From Streptomyces sp. 549 (lineage in GTDB: Bacteria > Actinomycetota > Actinomycetes > Streptomycetales > Streptomycetaceae), in NCBI RefSeq assembly GCF_030124175.1, contig NZ_JASKMT010000015.1:62001-126000 (forward strand): 64,000 nt of DNA, written 5' to 3'. The notes beneath the pieces were generated by a model. It was not told the DNA's origin, made no database searches, and worked only from the letters and a program-made list of their open reading frames with translations. A program made the translations under genes and the position numbers. The first letter of the stretch is position 1. Every line of letters starts with the position of its first letter. Positions 45,588 through 53,215 of the stretch are shown here, piece by piece.

Positions 45588-46346
45588 ATGGAGCAGACCC
45601 GAACGGAGCCGGTCATACGGACCGGCCCGGGCGCCGACCGTGCAATCCCCGCGCAGCAGGACCGCGACGGGAGGCGGCAGGGCGGCCCCCGGGCCGGTGA
45701 GCCCGCGCGGGGCGAGCACGTGCACAGCGAGCCGGCCGCGCCGCGCGCACCGCAGCGCCACTCGGTACGCGGCCAGGTGCTGAGCGCGCTGCGCGAGTCC
45801 CTGCTCTGCGGGGAGCTGCGGGCGGGGGAGGTCTACTCCGCTCCCGCCCTGGCCGAACGGTTCGGGGTGTCGCCCACGCCGGTCCGGGAGGCCATGCAGC
45901 AGCTGGCGAGCGAAGGTGCCGTGGAGACGGTGCCCAACCGGGGCTTCAGGGTCGCAGAGCACAGCGTGCGGGACGCGGCCGAGCTGTCGGAGGTGCAGCT
46001 CCTGTTGGAGGTGCCGTCCGTGCTGGGCCTGGTGGGGACCCTGCCGGCCGAGCGCTGGCGGGCGCTGCGCCCGCTCGCCGAGGCCACGGTCGGGCCGGCC
46101 GCCCGCGGCGACCGGCCCGGCTACGCGGAGGCCGACACGGCCTTCCACACGGCCCTGCTGGAGCTCACCGGCAACCGCCGCCTGGTCGCTGTGGCCGGGG
46201 ACGTGCGGCGGCGCGTGCGGCGCCCGACGGTCCGGCCCGCCGAACTGGCCGCCCGCGCCGCCGAGCACGTGGCGCTGGTGGAGGCGCTGGCGGTGGGGGA
46301 CGCGGTACGCGCGGAACGCGTCCTCCGCGGCCACCTCGCGCCCTGA
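45588..46346 (+). CDS. GntR-family transcriptional regulator (FCD type)
   Basis: 252-residue regulator. An unusual ~60-residue Arg/Gly/Pro-rich N-terminal extension precedes the GntR winged helix (LCGELRAGEVYSAPALAERFGVSPTPVREAMQQLASEGAVETVPNRGFRV). A helical FCD-like effector domain follows (ADTAFHTALLELTGNRRL). ATG 45588 follows a GGAGGGGACAGGAG site. Divergent from the FhuF-like gene; target and effector unknown. Confidence 0.9.
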   Translation: MEQTRTEPVIRTGPGADRAIPAQQDRDGRRQGGPRAGEPARGEHVHSEPAAPRAPQRHSVRGQVLSALRESLLCGELRAGEVYSAPALAERFGVSPTPVREAMQQLASEGAVETVPNRGFRVAEHSVRDAAELSEVQLLLEVPSVLGLVGTLPAERWRALRPLAEATVGPAARGDRPGYAEADTAFHTALLELTGNRRLVAVAGDVRRRVRRPTVRPAELAARAAEHVALVEALAVGDAVRAERVLRGHLAP

Positions 46347-46422
46347 GCGCCCCTGCCCCGCCCTGAGCGGCCCCACCCCTGGCCCCGCCTCGCCCGCATG
46401 CCCCGGCTCCCCGAGGTCTCGC

Positions 46423-47202
46423 TCAGGCGGCCGGGAGCTGGCTCTCCAGCCAGGTGGGCACGCCGCCCAGCAGACGGAACAGCCGCTGTGCTTCGGCCCG
46501 CAGCCGGGACGCCTCGGGCTCAGGCTCGGCGTCCGCGAGCGCGGCCAGCGCGGGCGCCATGCCGACCAGGTAGCCCAGTTCCTCGCGTAGCCGCAGCGAC
46601 TCGGCGAAGCCGTGCCGGGCCTCGGTCAACTCGCCCTCACGCAGGGCCAGTCCGGCCAGGTGCCGCCAGGTGAACGAGCACAGCAGGGCGTTGTTGTGGG
46701 CGGTCGCCCCCGCGTGCGCCCGCCGGTAGGCGGCACGCGCGGCCTGCGGGTTGTCCGCGAGGTGCTCGGCGACCAGGCCGCGCCGGAAGTCCAGCAGCGC
46801 GCGCCCGGGAGCGGTCGGCGGCAGCAGCGCGGCGGCCCGTCCCAGGGCCGCCCGAGCCTCGTCCGCCCGGTCCCGCACGCCCAGCACGGTCGAGGCGTAG
46901 GCGAGATGGCCGCGTGCGCAGGCCGCCGCGCCGCGGACCTCGTCGGCGACGGCGAGAGCCTCCGCGTTCCGCAGCGCGTCCTCCGCGTCCGCCCAGCCCG
47001 CCGCGGTGAACAGGCAGCGTTCCACCAGCAGCGCGGCCCGCTCCACGGCGACCTCGGCGTCCTGCGCGGCGTCCGCGCTCAGCAGCGCTGCGGCGTCCTC
47101 CCAGCAGCCGCGGGAACGCAGCCGCCACACCGCGCGGGCGAGCGGGTCCTCCCCCTCACCGTGATCCAGCCGTACCGAACGAGACATGGCGGATTCCGCC
47201 AC
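46423..47202 (-). CDS. TPR-like repeat protein
   Basis: 259-residue, Ala/Leu/Arg-rich helical protein built from antiparallel helix pairs (for example WADAEDALRNAEALAVADEVRGAAACARGHLAYAS and AARAAYRRAHAGATAHNNALLCSFTWRHLAGLALREGELTEA), typical of tetratricopeptide repeats. There is no catalytic motif. The GTG at 47202 has GGAGG 7 nt upstream; ATG 47187 is an alternative. Probably a protein-protein interaction module of unknown partner. Confidence 0.8.
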   Translation of the reverse strand: MAESAMSRSVRLDHGEGEDPLARAVWRLRSRGCWEDAAALLSADAAQDAEVAVERAALLVERCLFTAAGWADAEDALRNAEALAVADEVRGAAACARGHLAYASTVLGVRDRADEARAALGRAAALLPPTAPGRALLDFRRGLVAEHLADNPQAARAAYRRAHAGATAHNNALLCSFTWRHLAGLALREGELTEARHGFAESLRLREELGYLVGMAPALAALADAEPEPEASRLRAEAQRLFRLLGGVPTWLESQLPAA

Positions 47203-47290
47203 AGTGCCCTCCCCAAGCGCGCCGTCGAGCCGGAATGTGTCGGATGTGGTCGCATCTCAGCACGGATCACGGCCCCGGCCAAGGGAAAAG

Positions 47291-47306
47291 TGTGAATCCC
47301 TTCACA
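47291..47306. promoter_or_regulatory. Inverted repeat TGTGAA-tccc-TTCACA
   Basis: Perfect 6-bp arms with a 4-bp spacer, AT-rich for this genome, ~90 bp upstream of the TPR gene. Possible operator; no regulator is assigned. Confidence 0.35.
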
Positions 47307-47393
47307 ATCTTGGTACCGGCGCCCACCCGGCCCCCCGTGGCACCGTCAACTCCGGCCGGTTCGCGGGGCCCTTCGGCGGCCGGGCCTGCGGCG

Positions 47394-49319
47394 TCAGGCG
47401 CGCCAGGCGCGGTCGCGCAGCAGGCGCAGCCCGTTCAGTCCGACCAGGACGGTGGAGCCCTCATGACCCGCGACGCCCAGTGGCAGCGGCAGGTGCCAGA
47501 CCAGGTCCCAGGTGACGAGCACCACGATGGCGGTTCCCGCGATCACCAGGTTCTGCAGCACCAGCCGCCGGGCGCGGCGGGACAGTGCGACGAGAGCGGG
47601 CACTGCGGCCAGCTCGTCCCGCACCAGCACCGCGTCAGCGGTGCGCAGGGTGAGGTCGGCACCGCTGCCGCCCATCGCGATACCGGCGTGCGCGGCGGCC
47701 AGGGCGGGGGCGTCGTTGACGCCGTCACCGACGGCCAGCACCCGGCTGCCGGAGCGTTCCAACTCGCGGACGGCGTCCGCCTTGTCCTGCGGCAGCAGCG
47801 CGGCCCGCACCCGGTCCGGCCGGATGCCGGTCAGCCCGGCGAGCCGGGTCGCGGCGGCGGGGCGGTCACCGGTCAGCAGCAGTGGGGGTCGGCCGGTCAG
47901 CAGCTCCAGGCGTGCCACCGCCGCCGCGGCGTCGGCGCGGGGGCGGTCGACGAGGCCCAGCAGCCCGGCGGGCTCGCCGTCGACGCGCACCTCGGCGACG
48001 GTGCAGCCGTCCCGCTCCAGGGCGGCGACGGCCGCTGCCGCGGTGCCGCGCGGTGCGCTGATCTCGACGTCGCGTCCGGCGACCCGGGCGCGCACCCCGC
48101 GGCCCGGCAGCGCCTCGAAGTCGCTGACCGGCAGCGACTCCTCCTCCGGTGCGGCGGCGGCGACGGCCCGGCCGAGCGGGTGCTCGCTGCCGCGTTCGGC
48201 GGCAGCGGCGATCCGCAGCAGCTCCCGTTCGGTCCACTGCCCGAACGGGCGCACCTCGGCGAGCCGGGGGCGGCCCTCGGTGAGGGTGCCGGTCTTGTCC
48301 AGCACCACCTGGTCCACCGAGCCCAGCCGCTCCAGCACCGCCGCGGACTTCACCAGCACCCCGTGCCGGCCCGCGGTGGCCACCGCGGCCAGCAGGGGCG
48401 GCATGGTGGCCAGGACCACCGCGCACGGTGAGGCGACCACCATGAAGGTCATGGCGCGCAGCAGCGACGGCTCCAGGTCGGCGCCCAGCAGCATGGGCAC
48501 GGCGAACACGGCGACGGTCGCCGCCACCATGCCGACGGCGTAGCGCTGCTCGATGCGCTCGACGAACAGCTGCCGGGGCGCCTTGGTGGCGCTCGCCTCC
48601 TCGACGGCGGCCACGATGCGGGCGATCACGGAGTCGTGGGCGGGCCGCCGGACCCGTACCCGCAGCACGCCGCTGCCGTTGAGGGTGCCGGCGAAGACCT
48701 CGTCGCCCTCGGTCCGCGGCACCGGGATGCCCTCGCCGGTGACGGACGCCTGGTCGACGTCGCTGGTGCCGCCGGTCACGATCCCGTCCGCCCCGACCCG
48801 CTCGCCGGGCCGCACCACCACGAGGTCGCCGACGACCAGTCGCTCGGCGGCGACCACCTCCTCCCGGCCGTCGGGGCCGACCCGGCAGGCCCGCTGGGGC
48901 GCCAGTTCCAGCAGGCTGCGTACCGAGTCCTCGGTACGCCGGGTGGCGAACGCCTCCAGCGCGCCGGAGGTGGCGAAGATGACGATGAGCAGCGCGCCTT
49001 CGAGTGGCTGGCCGATGGCGGCGGCGGCGAGTGCGGCGACGACCATCAGCAGGTCCACGTCGAGGGTGCGCTCGGCGAGCGCGGCGAGGCCGGACCGGGC
49101 CGGGTCCCAGCCGCCCGCGGCGTAGCAGAGCACCCACGCGGCCCAGGGCAGCCACGAGGGTGCGCCGCCGAAGTGCAGGCCGACGCCCACCAGGAAGGCC
49201 GCCGTGGCGAGTGCCGCCCAGCGGGCCTCGGGCAGCGTCAGCAGGACGCGGTACGGGCCGGGAAGGGCCGCCGCGCGGTCCGGCCGGGGCGCCGGTGGGC
49301 GGGTCGCGGTGAACGTCAT
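47394..49319 (-). CDS. P1B-type heavy-metal-transporting ATPase (P1B-4, CtpJ/CoaT-like)
   Basis: 641-residue metal-efflux pump. The actuator motif is TGEGIPV; the membrane metal site is SPC (VASPCAVVLATMPP). The phosphorylated Asp lies in DKTGTLTEG, followed by the nucleotide-domain SEHPLGRAV and hinge GDGVNDAPAL. The last helices carry HEGSTVLVGLNGLRLL, which with SPC marks the P1B-4 subgroup (Co/Ni/Zn/Fe). There is no N-terminal metal-binding domain, as usual for that subgroup. ATG 49319 follows GGAGACC. It is divergent from an NmtR-like sensor, as in Mycobacterium tuberculosis nmtR-ctpJ. Confidence 0.93.
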   Translation of the reverse strand: MTFTATRPPAPRPDRAAALPGPYRVLLTLPEARWAALATAAFLVGVGLHFGGAPSWLPWAAWVLCYAAGGWDPARSGLAALAERTLDVDLLMVVAALAAAAIGQPLEGALLIVIFATSGALEAFATRRTEDSVRSLLELAPQRACRVGPDGREEVVAAERLVVGDLVVVRPGERVGADGIVTGGTSDVDQASVTGEGIPVPRTEGDEVFAGTLNGSGVLRVRVRRPAHDSVIARIVAAVEEASATKAPRQLFVERIEQRYAVGMVAATVAVFAVPMLLGADLEPSLLRAMTFMVVASPCAVVLATMPPLLAAVATAGRHGVLVKSAAVLERLGSVDQVVLDKTGTLTEGRPRLAEVRPFGQWTERELLRIAAAAERGSEHPLGRAVAAAAPEEESLPVSDFEALPGRGVRARVAGRDVEISAPRGTAAAAVAALERDGCTVAEVRVDGEPAGLLGLVDRPRADAAAAVARLELLTGRPPLLLTGDRPAAATRLAGLTGIRPDRVRAALLPQDKADAVRELERSGSRVLAVGDGVNDAPALAAAHAGIAMGGSGADLTLRTADAVLVRDELAAVPALVALSRRARRLVLQNLVIAGTAIVVLVTWDLVWHLPLPLGVAGHEGSTVLVGLNGLRLLRDRAWRA

Positions 49320-49447
49320 GGGGGTCTCCGATGCGGAACGGCCGCCGGATGCGGCCGAACGGTGTGGACGGGGGCAGCGGGCGGGGTGGGTGCGGGATGT
49401 GTGCGCGGCCGGGCGGCGGTCGTGCACAATGGAGTGAACGGCTGAAC

Positions 49448-49467
49448 ACATGAAGAGGCATTCATGT
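49448..49467. promoter_or_regulatory. ArsR/SmtB-type 12-2-12 operator within the nmtR promoter
   Basis: ACATGAA-gaggca-TTCATGT is a perfect inverted repeat of the ArsR/SmtB type. It fills the 18-bp spacer between a -35-like TGAACA (49443-49448) and -10-like TATAGC (49467-49472), so a bound sensor would block RNA polymerase. It lies 129 bp from the start of the efflux ATPase gene on the other strand. Confidence 0.75.
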
Positions 49468-49493
49468 ATAGCGGAGACCGTACCATTCCCGCC

Positions 49494-49844
49494 ATGGGAC
49501 ATGGAGTCGACGGACACGGCAGCCCGGCCGCGCGTCTGGATGCCGAGAGTGCGGCCACGGTCGCCGCCACGCTCCAGGCCCTCGCCACGCCGTCCCGGCT
49601 GCTGATCCTGGCCCGGCTGCGTGAAGGGCCGCTGCCGGTCACCGAGCTGGCCGAGGCGGTCGGCATGGGCCAGTCGGCCGTCTCCCACCAGTTGCGGCTG
49701 CTGCGGGCGCTGAGCCTCGTCAAGGGTGCCCGGGAAGGCCGCCGCATCGTCTACAGCCTGCACGACAGCCATGTCGCGCAACTGCTGGACGAGGCCGTCT
49801 ACCACGTCGAGCACCTGCAACTGGGTGTACGGGACAGCCTCTAG
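49494..49844 (+). CDS. nmtR: NmtR-like metal-sensing repressor (ArsR/SmtB family)
   Basis: 116-residue winged-helix metal sensor: LQALATPSRLLILARLREGPLPVTELAEAVGMGQSAVSHQLRLLRAL. The alpha-5 metal site D-x-H-(10)-H-x-x-H is complete (DSHVAQLLDEAVYHVEH). The N-terminus MGHGVDG matches that of M. tuberculosis NmtR, whose Gly2-His3 helps bind Ni/Co; the late NmtR histidines are missing (Gln in place of His109, shorter C-terminus). I start at ATG 49494 because the upstream ATG 49464 falls inside the operator, ahead of the likely transcription start. It should release the operator when metal rises. Confidence 0.92.
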   Translation: MGHGVDGHGSPAARLDAESAATVAATLQALATPSRLLILARLREGPLPVTELAEAVGMGQSAVSHQLRLLRALSLVKGAREGRRIVYSLHDSHVAQLLDEAVYHVEHLQLGVRDSL

Positions 49845-49909
49845 TCGCCCAGAGGTCCCGTCCCGGGCCTGCCACGCCCAGGCGCCGCCGTCCGGCGTGA
49901 GGTCAACCG

Positions 49910-49921
49910 CCGGTTAACCGG
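49910..49921. promoter_or_regulatory. CCGGTTAACCGG palindrome upstream of XRE gene
   Basis: A perfect 12-bp palindrome ~140 bp upstream of the XRE-type regulator, with a further TTAACCGG half at 50000-50007. Candidate autoregulatory site. Confidence 0.45.
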
Positions 49922-50062
49922 TGCGGGGGTCACTGTTCGGGATTGCTCTGGTGCGCTGCGTCTCTTCCATGGCACCATGCAAGCCCGAAGTGCTCGGCCT
50001 TAACCGGTCGTTGATGGGCATGCCGGCACCCGGCCGGCGTCCCGCGGGGGAAGGCGGTGCGG

Positions 50063-50554
50063 ATGACCGGCGACGCAGGGCGGCCGGTGGGTGCGGGCGG
50101 CACGCTCGCCGACCGGCTGAACCGCCTCTTCGCGCACATGCACCCGAAGGGCGCGCCGTGGACCAACGCGCGGGTGGCGGAGGAGATCTGCCGACGCCGG
50201 GAGGAGTTCGGCGGGGTCACGCTCACCGAGCAGTACCTGTCGATGCTGCGCACCGGCAAGCGCGCCAACCCGAGCCCGGACGTGCTGCGGGTCCTGGCCC
50301 GGTTCTTCGGGGTGCCGGCCGGCTACCTGCTGGGTGACCTCTCCCCCGAGCAGGCCGAACGGGTCGAGGAGGAGGTGCACTTCCTCGCGGCGATGCGCGA
50401 CCAGCGGGTGCGCACCATCGCGCTGAGGTCCGTCGGGCTGCCTCCCGAGATACAGGACAGCCTGACCACGATCATCGGCCAGTTCCGGGAGCGGATGAAC
50501 CTCCCGGCAGATCCGCCCGAACCGGGTGGAGACGGCAACCGGGGCGCCGGCTGA
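50063..50554 (+). CDS. XRE-family helix-turn-helix regulator
   Basis: ~163-residue DNA-binding protein. The helix-turn-helix region reads ARVAEEICRRREEFGGVTLTEQYLSMLRTGKRANPSPDVLRVLARFFGVPAGYLLGD. This recalls EspR/BldD-like single-domain regulators with a wide-winged recognition segment. The C-terminal ~60 residues form a helical dimerisation-like part and a Gly/Pro tail. The ATG at 50063 has GGGGGAAGG at good spacing; a GTG six nt upstream is the alternative. Targets unknown. Confidence 0.87.
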   Translation: MTGDAGRPVGAGGTLADRLNRLFAHMHPKGAPWTNARVAEEICRRREEFGGVTLTEQYLSMLRTGKRANPSPDVLRVLARFFGVPAGYLLGDLSPEQAERVEEEVHFLAAMRDQRVRTIALRSVGLPPEIQDSLTTIIGQFRERMNLPADPPEPGGDGNRGAG

Positions 50555-50612
50555 GGTGTTCCGGTCCTTTGACGAGGTGGCCCCGGACGGGGGTCTGGGC
50601 CGCCTGCGACAA

Positions 50613-50649
50613 GGGCGGCGCCGGGCGACAGGCCGGCCCGGCGCCGCCC
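50613..50649 (+). terminator. 14-bp stem hairpin downstream of the XRE gene
   Basis: GGGCGGCGCCGGGC (50613-50626) pairs perfectly with 50636-50649 over 14 bp with a 9-nt loop, ~60 nt past the stop codon. No U-tract, as is usual for Streptomyces terminators. Confidence 0.75.
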
Positions 50650-50656
50650 CTGCACT

Positions 50657-50680
50657 CGCCCCGGCGTGCACGCCGGGGCG
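50657..50680. terminator. 24-bp perfect palindrome
   Basis: A perfect 24-bp palindrome centred on GGCGTGCACGCC follows the first hairpin by 7 bp. It can act as a second terminator hairpin or a protein site. This gap (50555-50879) holds no gene; hairpins and a possible small RNA fill it. Confidence 0.6.
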
Positions 50681-50746
50681 TGACCCCGGTGGCCGGATCT
50701 CGCCGCCCGCGGGTGTTCGGGCGGCAAGTGAACCGACGGGTGATGC

Positions 50747-50822
50747 ATAACCGTTGGCCGATGCGGTAAAAAGGTTGTTGTCTGCCCGGTGTGCATCCCC
50801 CGTCGCACCGGGCAGGCTTTCT
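50747..50822 (+). ncRNA. Possible small RNA ending in a terminator hairpin
   Basis: The segment contains GGTAAAAAGGTTGTTGTC, strikingly AT-rich for this genome, and then a 10-bp hairpin CTGCCCGGTG/CACCGGGCAG (50782-50791 and 50806-50815) followed by GCTTTCT. It could be a small RNA or a 5' regulatory element. No ORF fits. The boundaries are guesses. Confidence 0.3.
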
Positions 50823-50879
50823 GTGCCCGCCTGAGGCTCGCCGCACACCGCCCGGCTCCGCGGCGGGGGTGGCGCCTGC

Positions 50880-52103
50880 TCAGCGGCCCAGGGGGTCCCC
50901 GTCGGCGCCGTCGCCCGGGGTCAGCAGCGCCAGGTGTCCGCCGTGGTCCAGCGGACTACCCGCCTTGAGCACCACCGGTTCGCCCGGTCGCTCGGCGTCG
51001 ACGAGGTGGACCTCCCCGTGCCCGCCCCGGCTGACCGCCACCAGGGGCGATCCCGGGGACGCCGCCACGGCCCGGCGCTGCACGCCGTCCCAGGGGGTGC
51101 CGCCGGCCCGCGGGGCGCCTTCCATCGGGGCCAGCGGCACCCGGTGCTCCACCGCCGGGCCGTGCCCGCCCAGGTGCAGCAGGACGAGTTCGTCGCCGTC
51201 CGGGTGGACGCGGGCGAACGCGGCGTGCTGCCGGGTGAGTCCCATGCGGAACACCAGCCCGGGGCCGAGGTCCACCAGGTCTGTGGTCTGCTCGTCCAGG
51301 CGGTGGCGCCACGCGGTGTTCGTCCACTCCGGCCAGCGCCGCGGGTCGGCGGGGCCGCCGCGCAGGCAGGACCACAGGTGACGGCGGCGGGCGTCGAAGC
51401 GCAGGAAGTAGCCGCGGCCGTCGGTGCCCCAGGGCAGCGGGTCCTCCGCGAGGAGGGTGTCGCCCTCCCGTCGGGCCCGGTGCACGCCGTCGCCGGTGGC
51501 GGCGAACACCCGCTGGTGCAGCGGGTCCTGGGCGTCGCCGTGGCCGTCGTCGGGCAGCGGCAGCGCGCTCAGCGGGGGAGCGGCCTGCGGGCAGCCCGGT
51601 TCGGACGCGAGCAGGTCGCGGTGGCGGTGGGCGTCGAGCGAGCCCGGCTCGCGGTGGCGCAGCACCACCAGGGGGTCCGGGCCGCCGAGCATGCTCACGC
51701 CCGGCTCTCCGGTGCGCACCCGGACGCGGACGGCGTCCCGGGTGGGCAGGTCCACGACGGTCAGCAGGTCCGACCAGGGCTCCGCGTGGCAGCCGAGACC
51801 CGAGGTGACGGCGAGTCGGAGACCGGCCGGGTCGGCCGCCAGGTGCTCGGCGGGCACGGCCACCGGTATCTCGGCCTGCGTCAACGGCCGCCCCTCCGCG
51901 GCCCCGAACGGGTCGAGCACCAGCAGGGCGCCGGCCCGGTCGTCCACGCAGGCGACCCGGTCACCGGGCAGTGCCAGGAAGCCGGCGTGCTCCGACGGGT
52001 GGCGCCGCTCCAGGTGGGCGACCCGGTCGCCGTGCGGGAGCCCCAGCACGCTCAGCGAGCCCCGTACGTGGTCGGCGACGAGCAGCAGCGGATCGGCGGT
52101 CAT
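50880..52103 (-). CDS. Beta-propeller-like protein divergent from the metal importer
   Basis: 407-residue protein without signal peptide or membrane helix. It has repeating strand-rich segments typical of propeller proteins (LLLVADHVRGSLSVLGLPHGDRVAHLERRHP; CVDDRAGALLVLDPFG; VVDLPTRDAVRVRVRTG; VAVSRGGHGEVHLVDAE). It is rich in histidines (LDAHRHRDLL, DDGHGDAQDPLHQR, LLHLGGHGPAVEH). The ATG at 52103 has CTGGAGGCG upstream. It shares a Zur-like box with the importer operon, so it is probably made under metal starvation. I cannot assign a function; metal handling or delivery is an inference. Confidence 0.75.
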   Translation of the reverse strand: MTADPLLLVADHVRGSLSVLGLPHGDRVAHLERRHPSEHAGFLALPGDRVACVDDRAGALLVLDPFGAAEGRPLTQAEIPVAVPAEHLAADPAGLRLAVTSGLGCHAEPWSDLLTVVDLPTRDAVRVRVRTGEPGVSMLGGPDPLVVLRHREPGSLDAHRHRDLLASEPGCPQAAPPLSALPLPDDGHGDAQDPLHQRVFAATGDGVHRARREGDTLLAEDPLPWGTDGRGYFLRFDARRRHLWSCLRGGPADPRRWPEWTNTAWRHRLDEQTTDLVDLGPGLVFRMGLTRQHAAFARVHPDGDELVLLHLGGHGPAVEHRVPLAPMEGAPRAGGTPWDGVQRRAVAASPGSPLVAVSRGGHGEVHLVDAERPGEPVVLKAGSPLDHGGHLALLTPGDGADGDPLGR

Positions 52104-52138
52104 GAGTGGTCGCCTCCAGAAGGGGTGTTCCGTGACTT

Positions 52139-52153
52139 TGATAATGATTATCA
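52139..52153. promoter_or_regulatory. Zur-like box in the divergent importer promoter
   Basis: TGATAATGATTATCA has perfect 7-bp arms around a central G. It matches the Streptomyces Zur consensus TGAAAATGATTTTCA (recalled) at 13 of 15 positions. It lies 36 bp from one start (52103) and 88 bp from the other (52241), able to repress both. A Fur-type reading is possible, since Fur and Zur boxes are related. Confidence 0.75.
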
Positions 52154-52240
52154 TGTGTACCCTCCTGTGCGGGGGGTCACCGGGGCGTCCCTCCGCCGCA
52201 TCGTGCCGTGCCCCGCAGTACACAGAACCGAGGGCCGCAC

Positions 52241-53215
52241 ATGTCGCGCTCACCCATTCGTTCCGTCCGGGGCCGGCTGGCCGCCGCCGCGCTGGGCTTC
52301 CTGCTGGTGGGCTGCGGGGCGGCCACCGAGGAGGCGTCCACCGACTCCCGCGCCGAGAAGAAGACCGAGGTCGACGTCGAACCGATCAAGGCAGCGAAGC
52401 AGATCACCGACGCCCGCGGCGTCGAGGTGTCGCCCGGCAAGACCCCCCAGCGCATCGTGTGCCTGGTGGCCCTGTGCGACGACATGCTCATCGAGCTGGG
52501 CATCACACCGGCGGCCACCAACAACGAACTCCTTGCCCAGAAGGGCTTCCTGGGCAAGGAGAAGGCCGCAGACGTTCCCGTCGTGCCCGGCGGCTTCATC
52601 GCGCCCGAGGTCGAGGCGATCCTCTCCCACAAGCCCGACCTGGTCATCGGGCTGTCGGACACCCACGGCAAGCTGGCCCCGGCACTCAAGGGCGCCACCA
52701 CGTTCTGGCCGGTCCAGCCCGAGAAGTGGCAGGACAGCGTCGGCTACCTCCGCGACCTGGCCGCGCTCACCGGCCGCACCGACGAGGGCGAGAAGGCCGA
52801 GCGCACCTTCCGCACCAAGCTGGCCGACGCCGAGAGGAACCCCAGCGACCGCACCGCCCTCATCATCTTCGGGAGCGACGAGAACTTCGGGGTCGCCACC
52901 CCGGGCACCGACGTGACCGCCGGGCTCTTCCCCAAGCTGGCCGACTACCCGTGGAAGTCGCGCGGCGTGGAGGGCACCTACAGCCTGGAGGAGATCCTGG
53001 CGAAGGACGTCGACGTGCTCTTCGTGGAGACCATGTCCTTCGGTGAGAGCGACGGCAAGCTCTCCGAGAAGCTCGCCGGCAACCCGCTGTGGAAGAAGAT
53101 CCCCGCCGTCCGCGACAACGAGGTGCACGAGGTCAACTCCGAGGTGTGGGCCAAGGGCCGCGGCACCCGCTCGCTCGGCATCGTCCTGGACGAGGCCACG
53201 GCCGCACTGCGGTGA
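52241..53215 (+). CDS. FecB/BtuF-type metallophore-binding lipoprotein
   Basis: 324-residue extracellular binding protein. The signal has Arg-rich start, hydrophobic core and lipobox LLVGC (lipidation at Cys26). The mature part is helical-backbone FecB/periplasmic-binding type III (QRIVCLVALCDDMLIELGITPAATNNE, HKPDLVIGLSDTHGKLAPALK, WAKGRGTRSLGIVLDEATAAL). Such proteins bind siderophores, other metal chelates or vitamin B12. The ATG at 52241 follows GAGGG. It is first in a coupled importer operon downstream of a Zur-like box, suggesting zinc-chelate uptake. Confidence 0.9.
   Translation: MSRSPIRSVRGRLAAAALGFLLVGCGAATEEASTDSRAEKKTEVDVEPIKAAKQITDARGVEVSPGKTPQRIVCLVALCDDMLIELGITPAATNNELLAQKGFLGKEKAADVPVVPGGFIAPEVEAILSHKPDLVIGLSDTHGKLAPALKGATTFWPVQPEKWQDSVGYLRDLAALTGRTDEGEKAERTFRTKLADAERNPSDRTALIIFGSDENFGVATPGTDVTAGLFPKLADYPWKSRGVEGTYSLEEILAKDVDVLFVETMSFGESDGKLSEKLAGNPLWKKIPAVRDNEVHEVNSEVWAKGRGTRSLGIVLDEATAALR

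Noticed and set aside
49464..49493. Upstream ATG as start of the metal sensor
   Set aside because: It lies inside the operator, ahead of the likely transcription start; the ATG at 49494 restores the NmtR-like MGHGV N-terminus.
49970..50337. Open frame overlapping the XRE gene from ATG 49970
   Set aside because: No ribosome site; the sequence is Arg/Gly/Pro-rich in its second half and shadows the XRE coding region.
52139..52153. Pure Fur box reading of the importer palindrome
   Set aside because: It fits Fur-type logic too, but the second box at 56293 carries the ATTTTCA half typical of Zur, and iron control in this organism is represented by the DtxR-type box at 45488. Not fully excluded.
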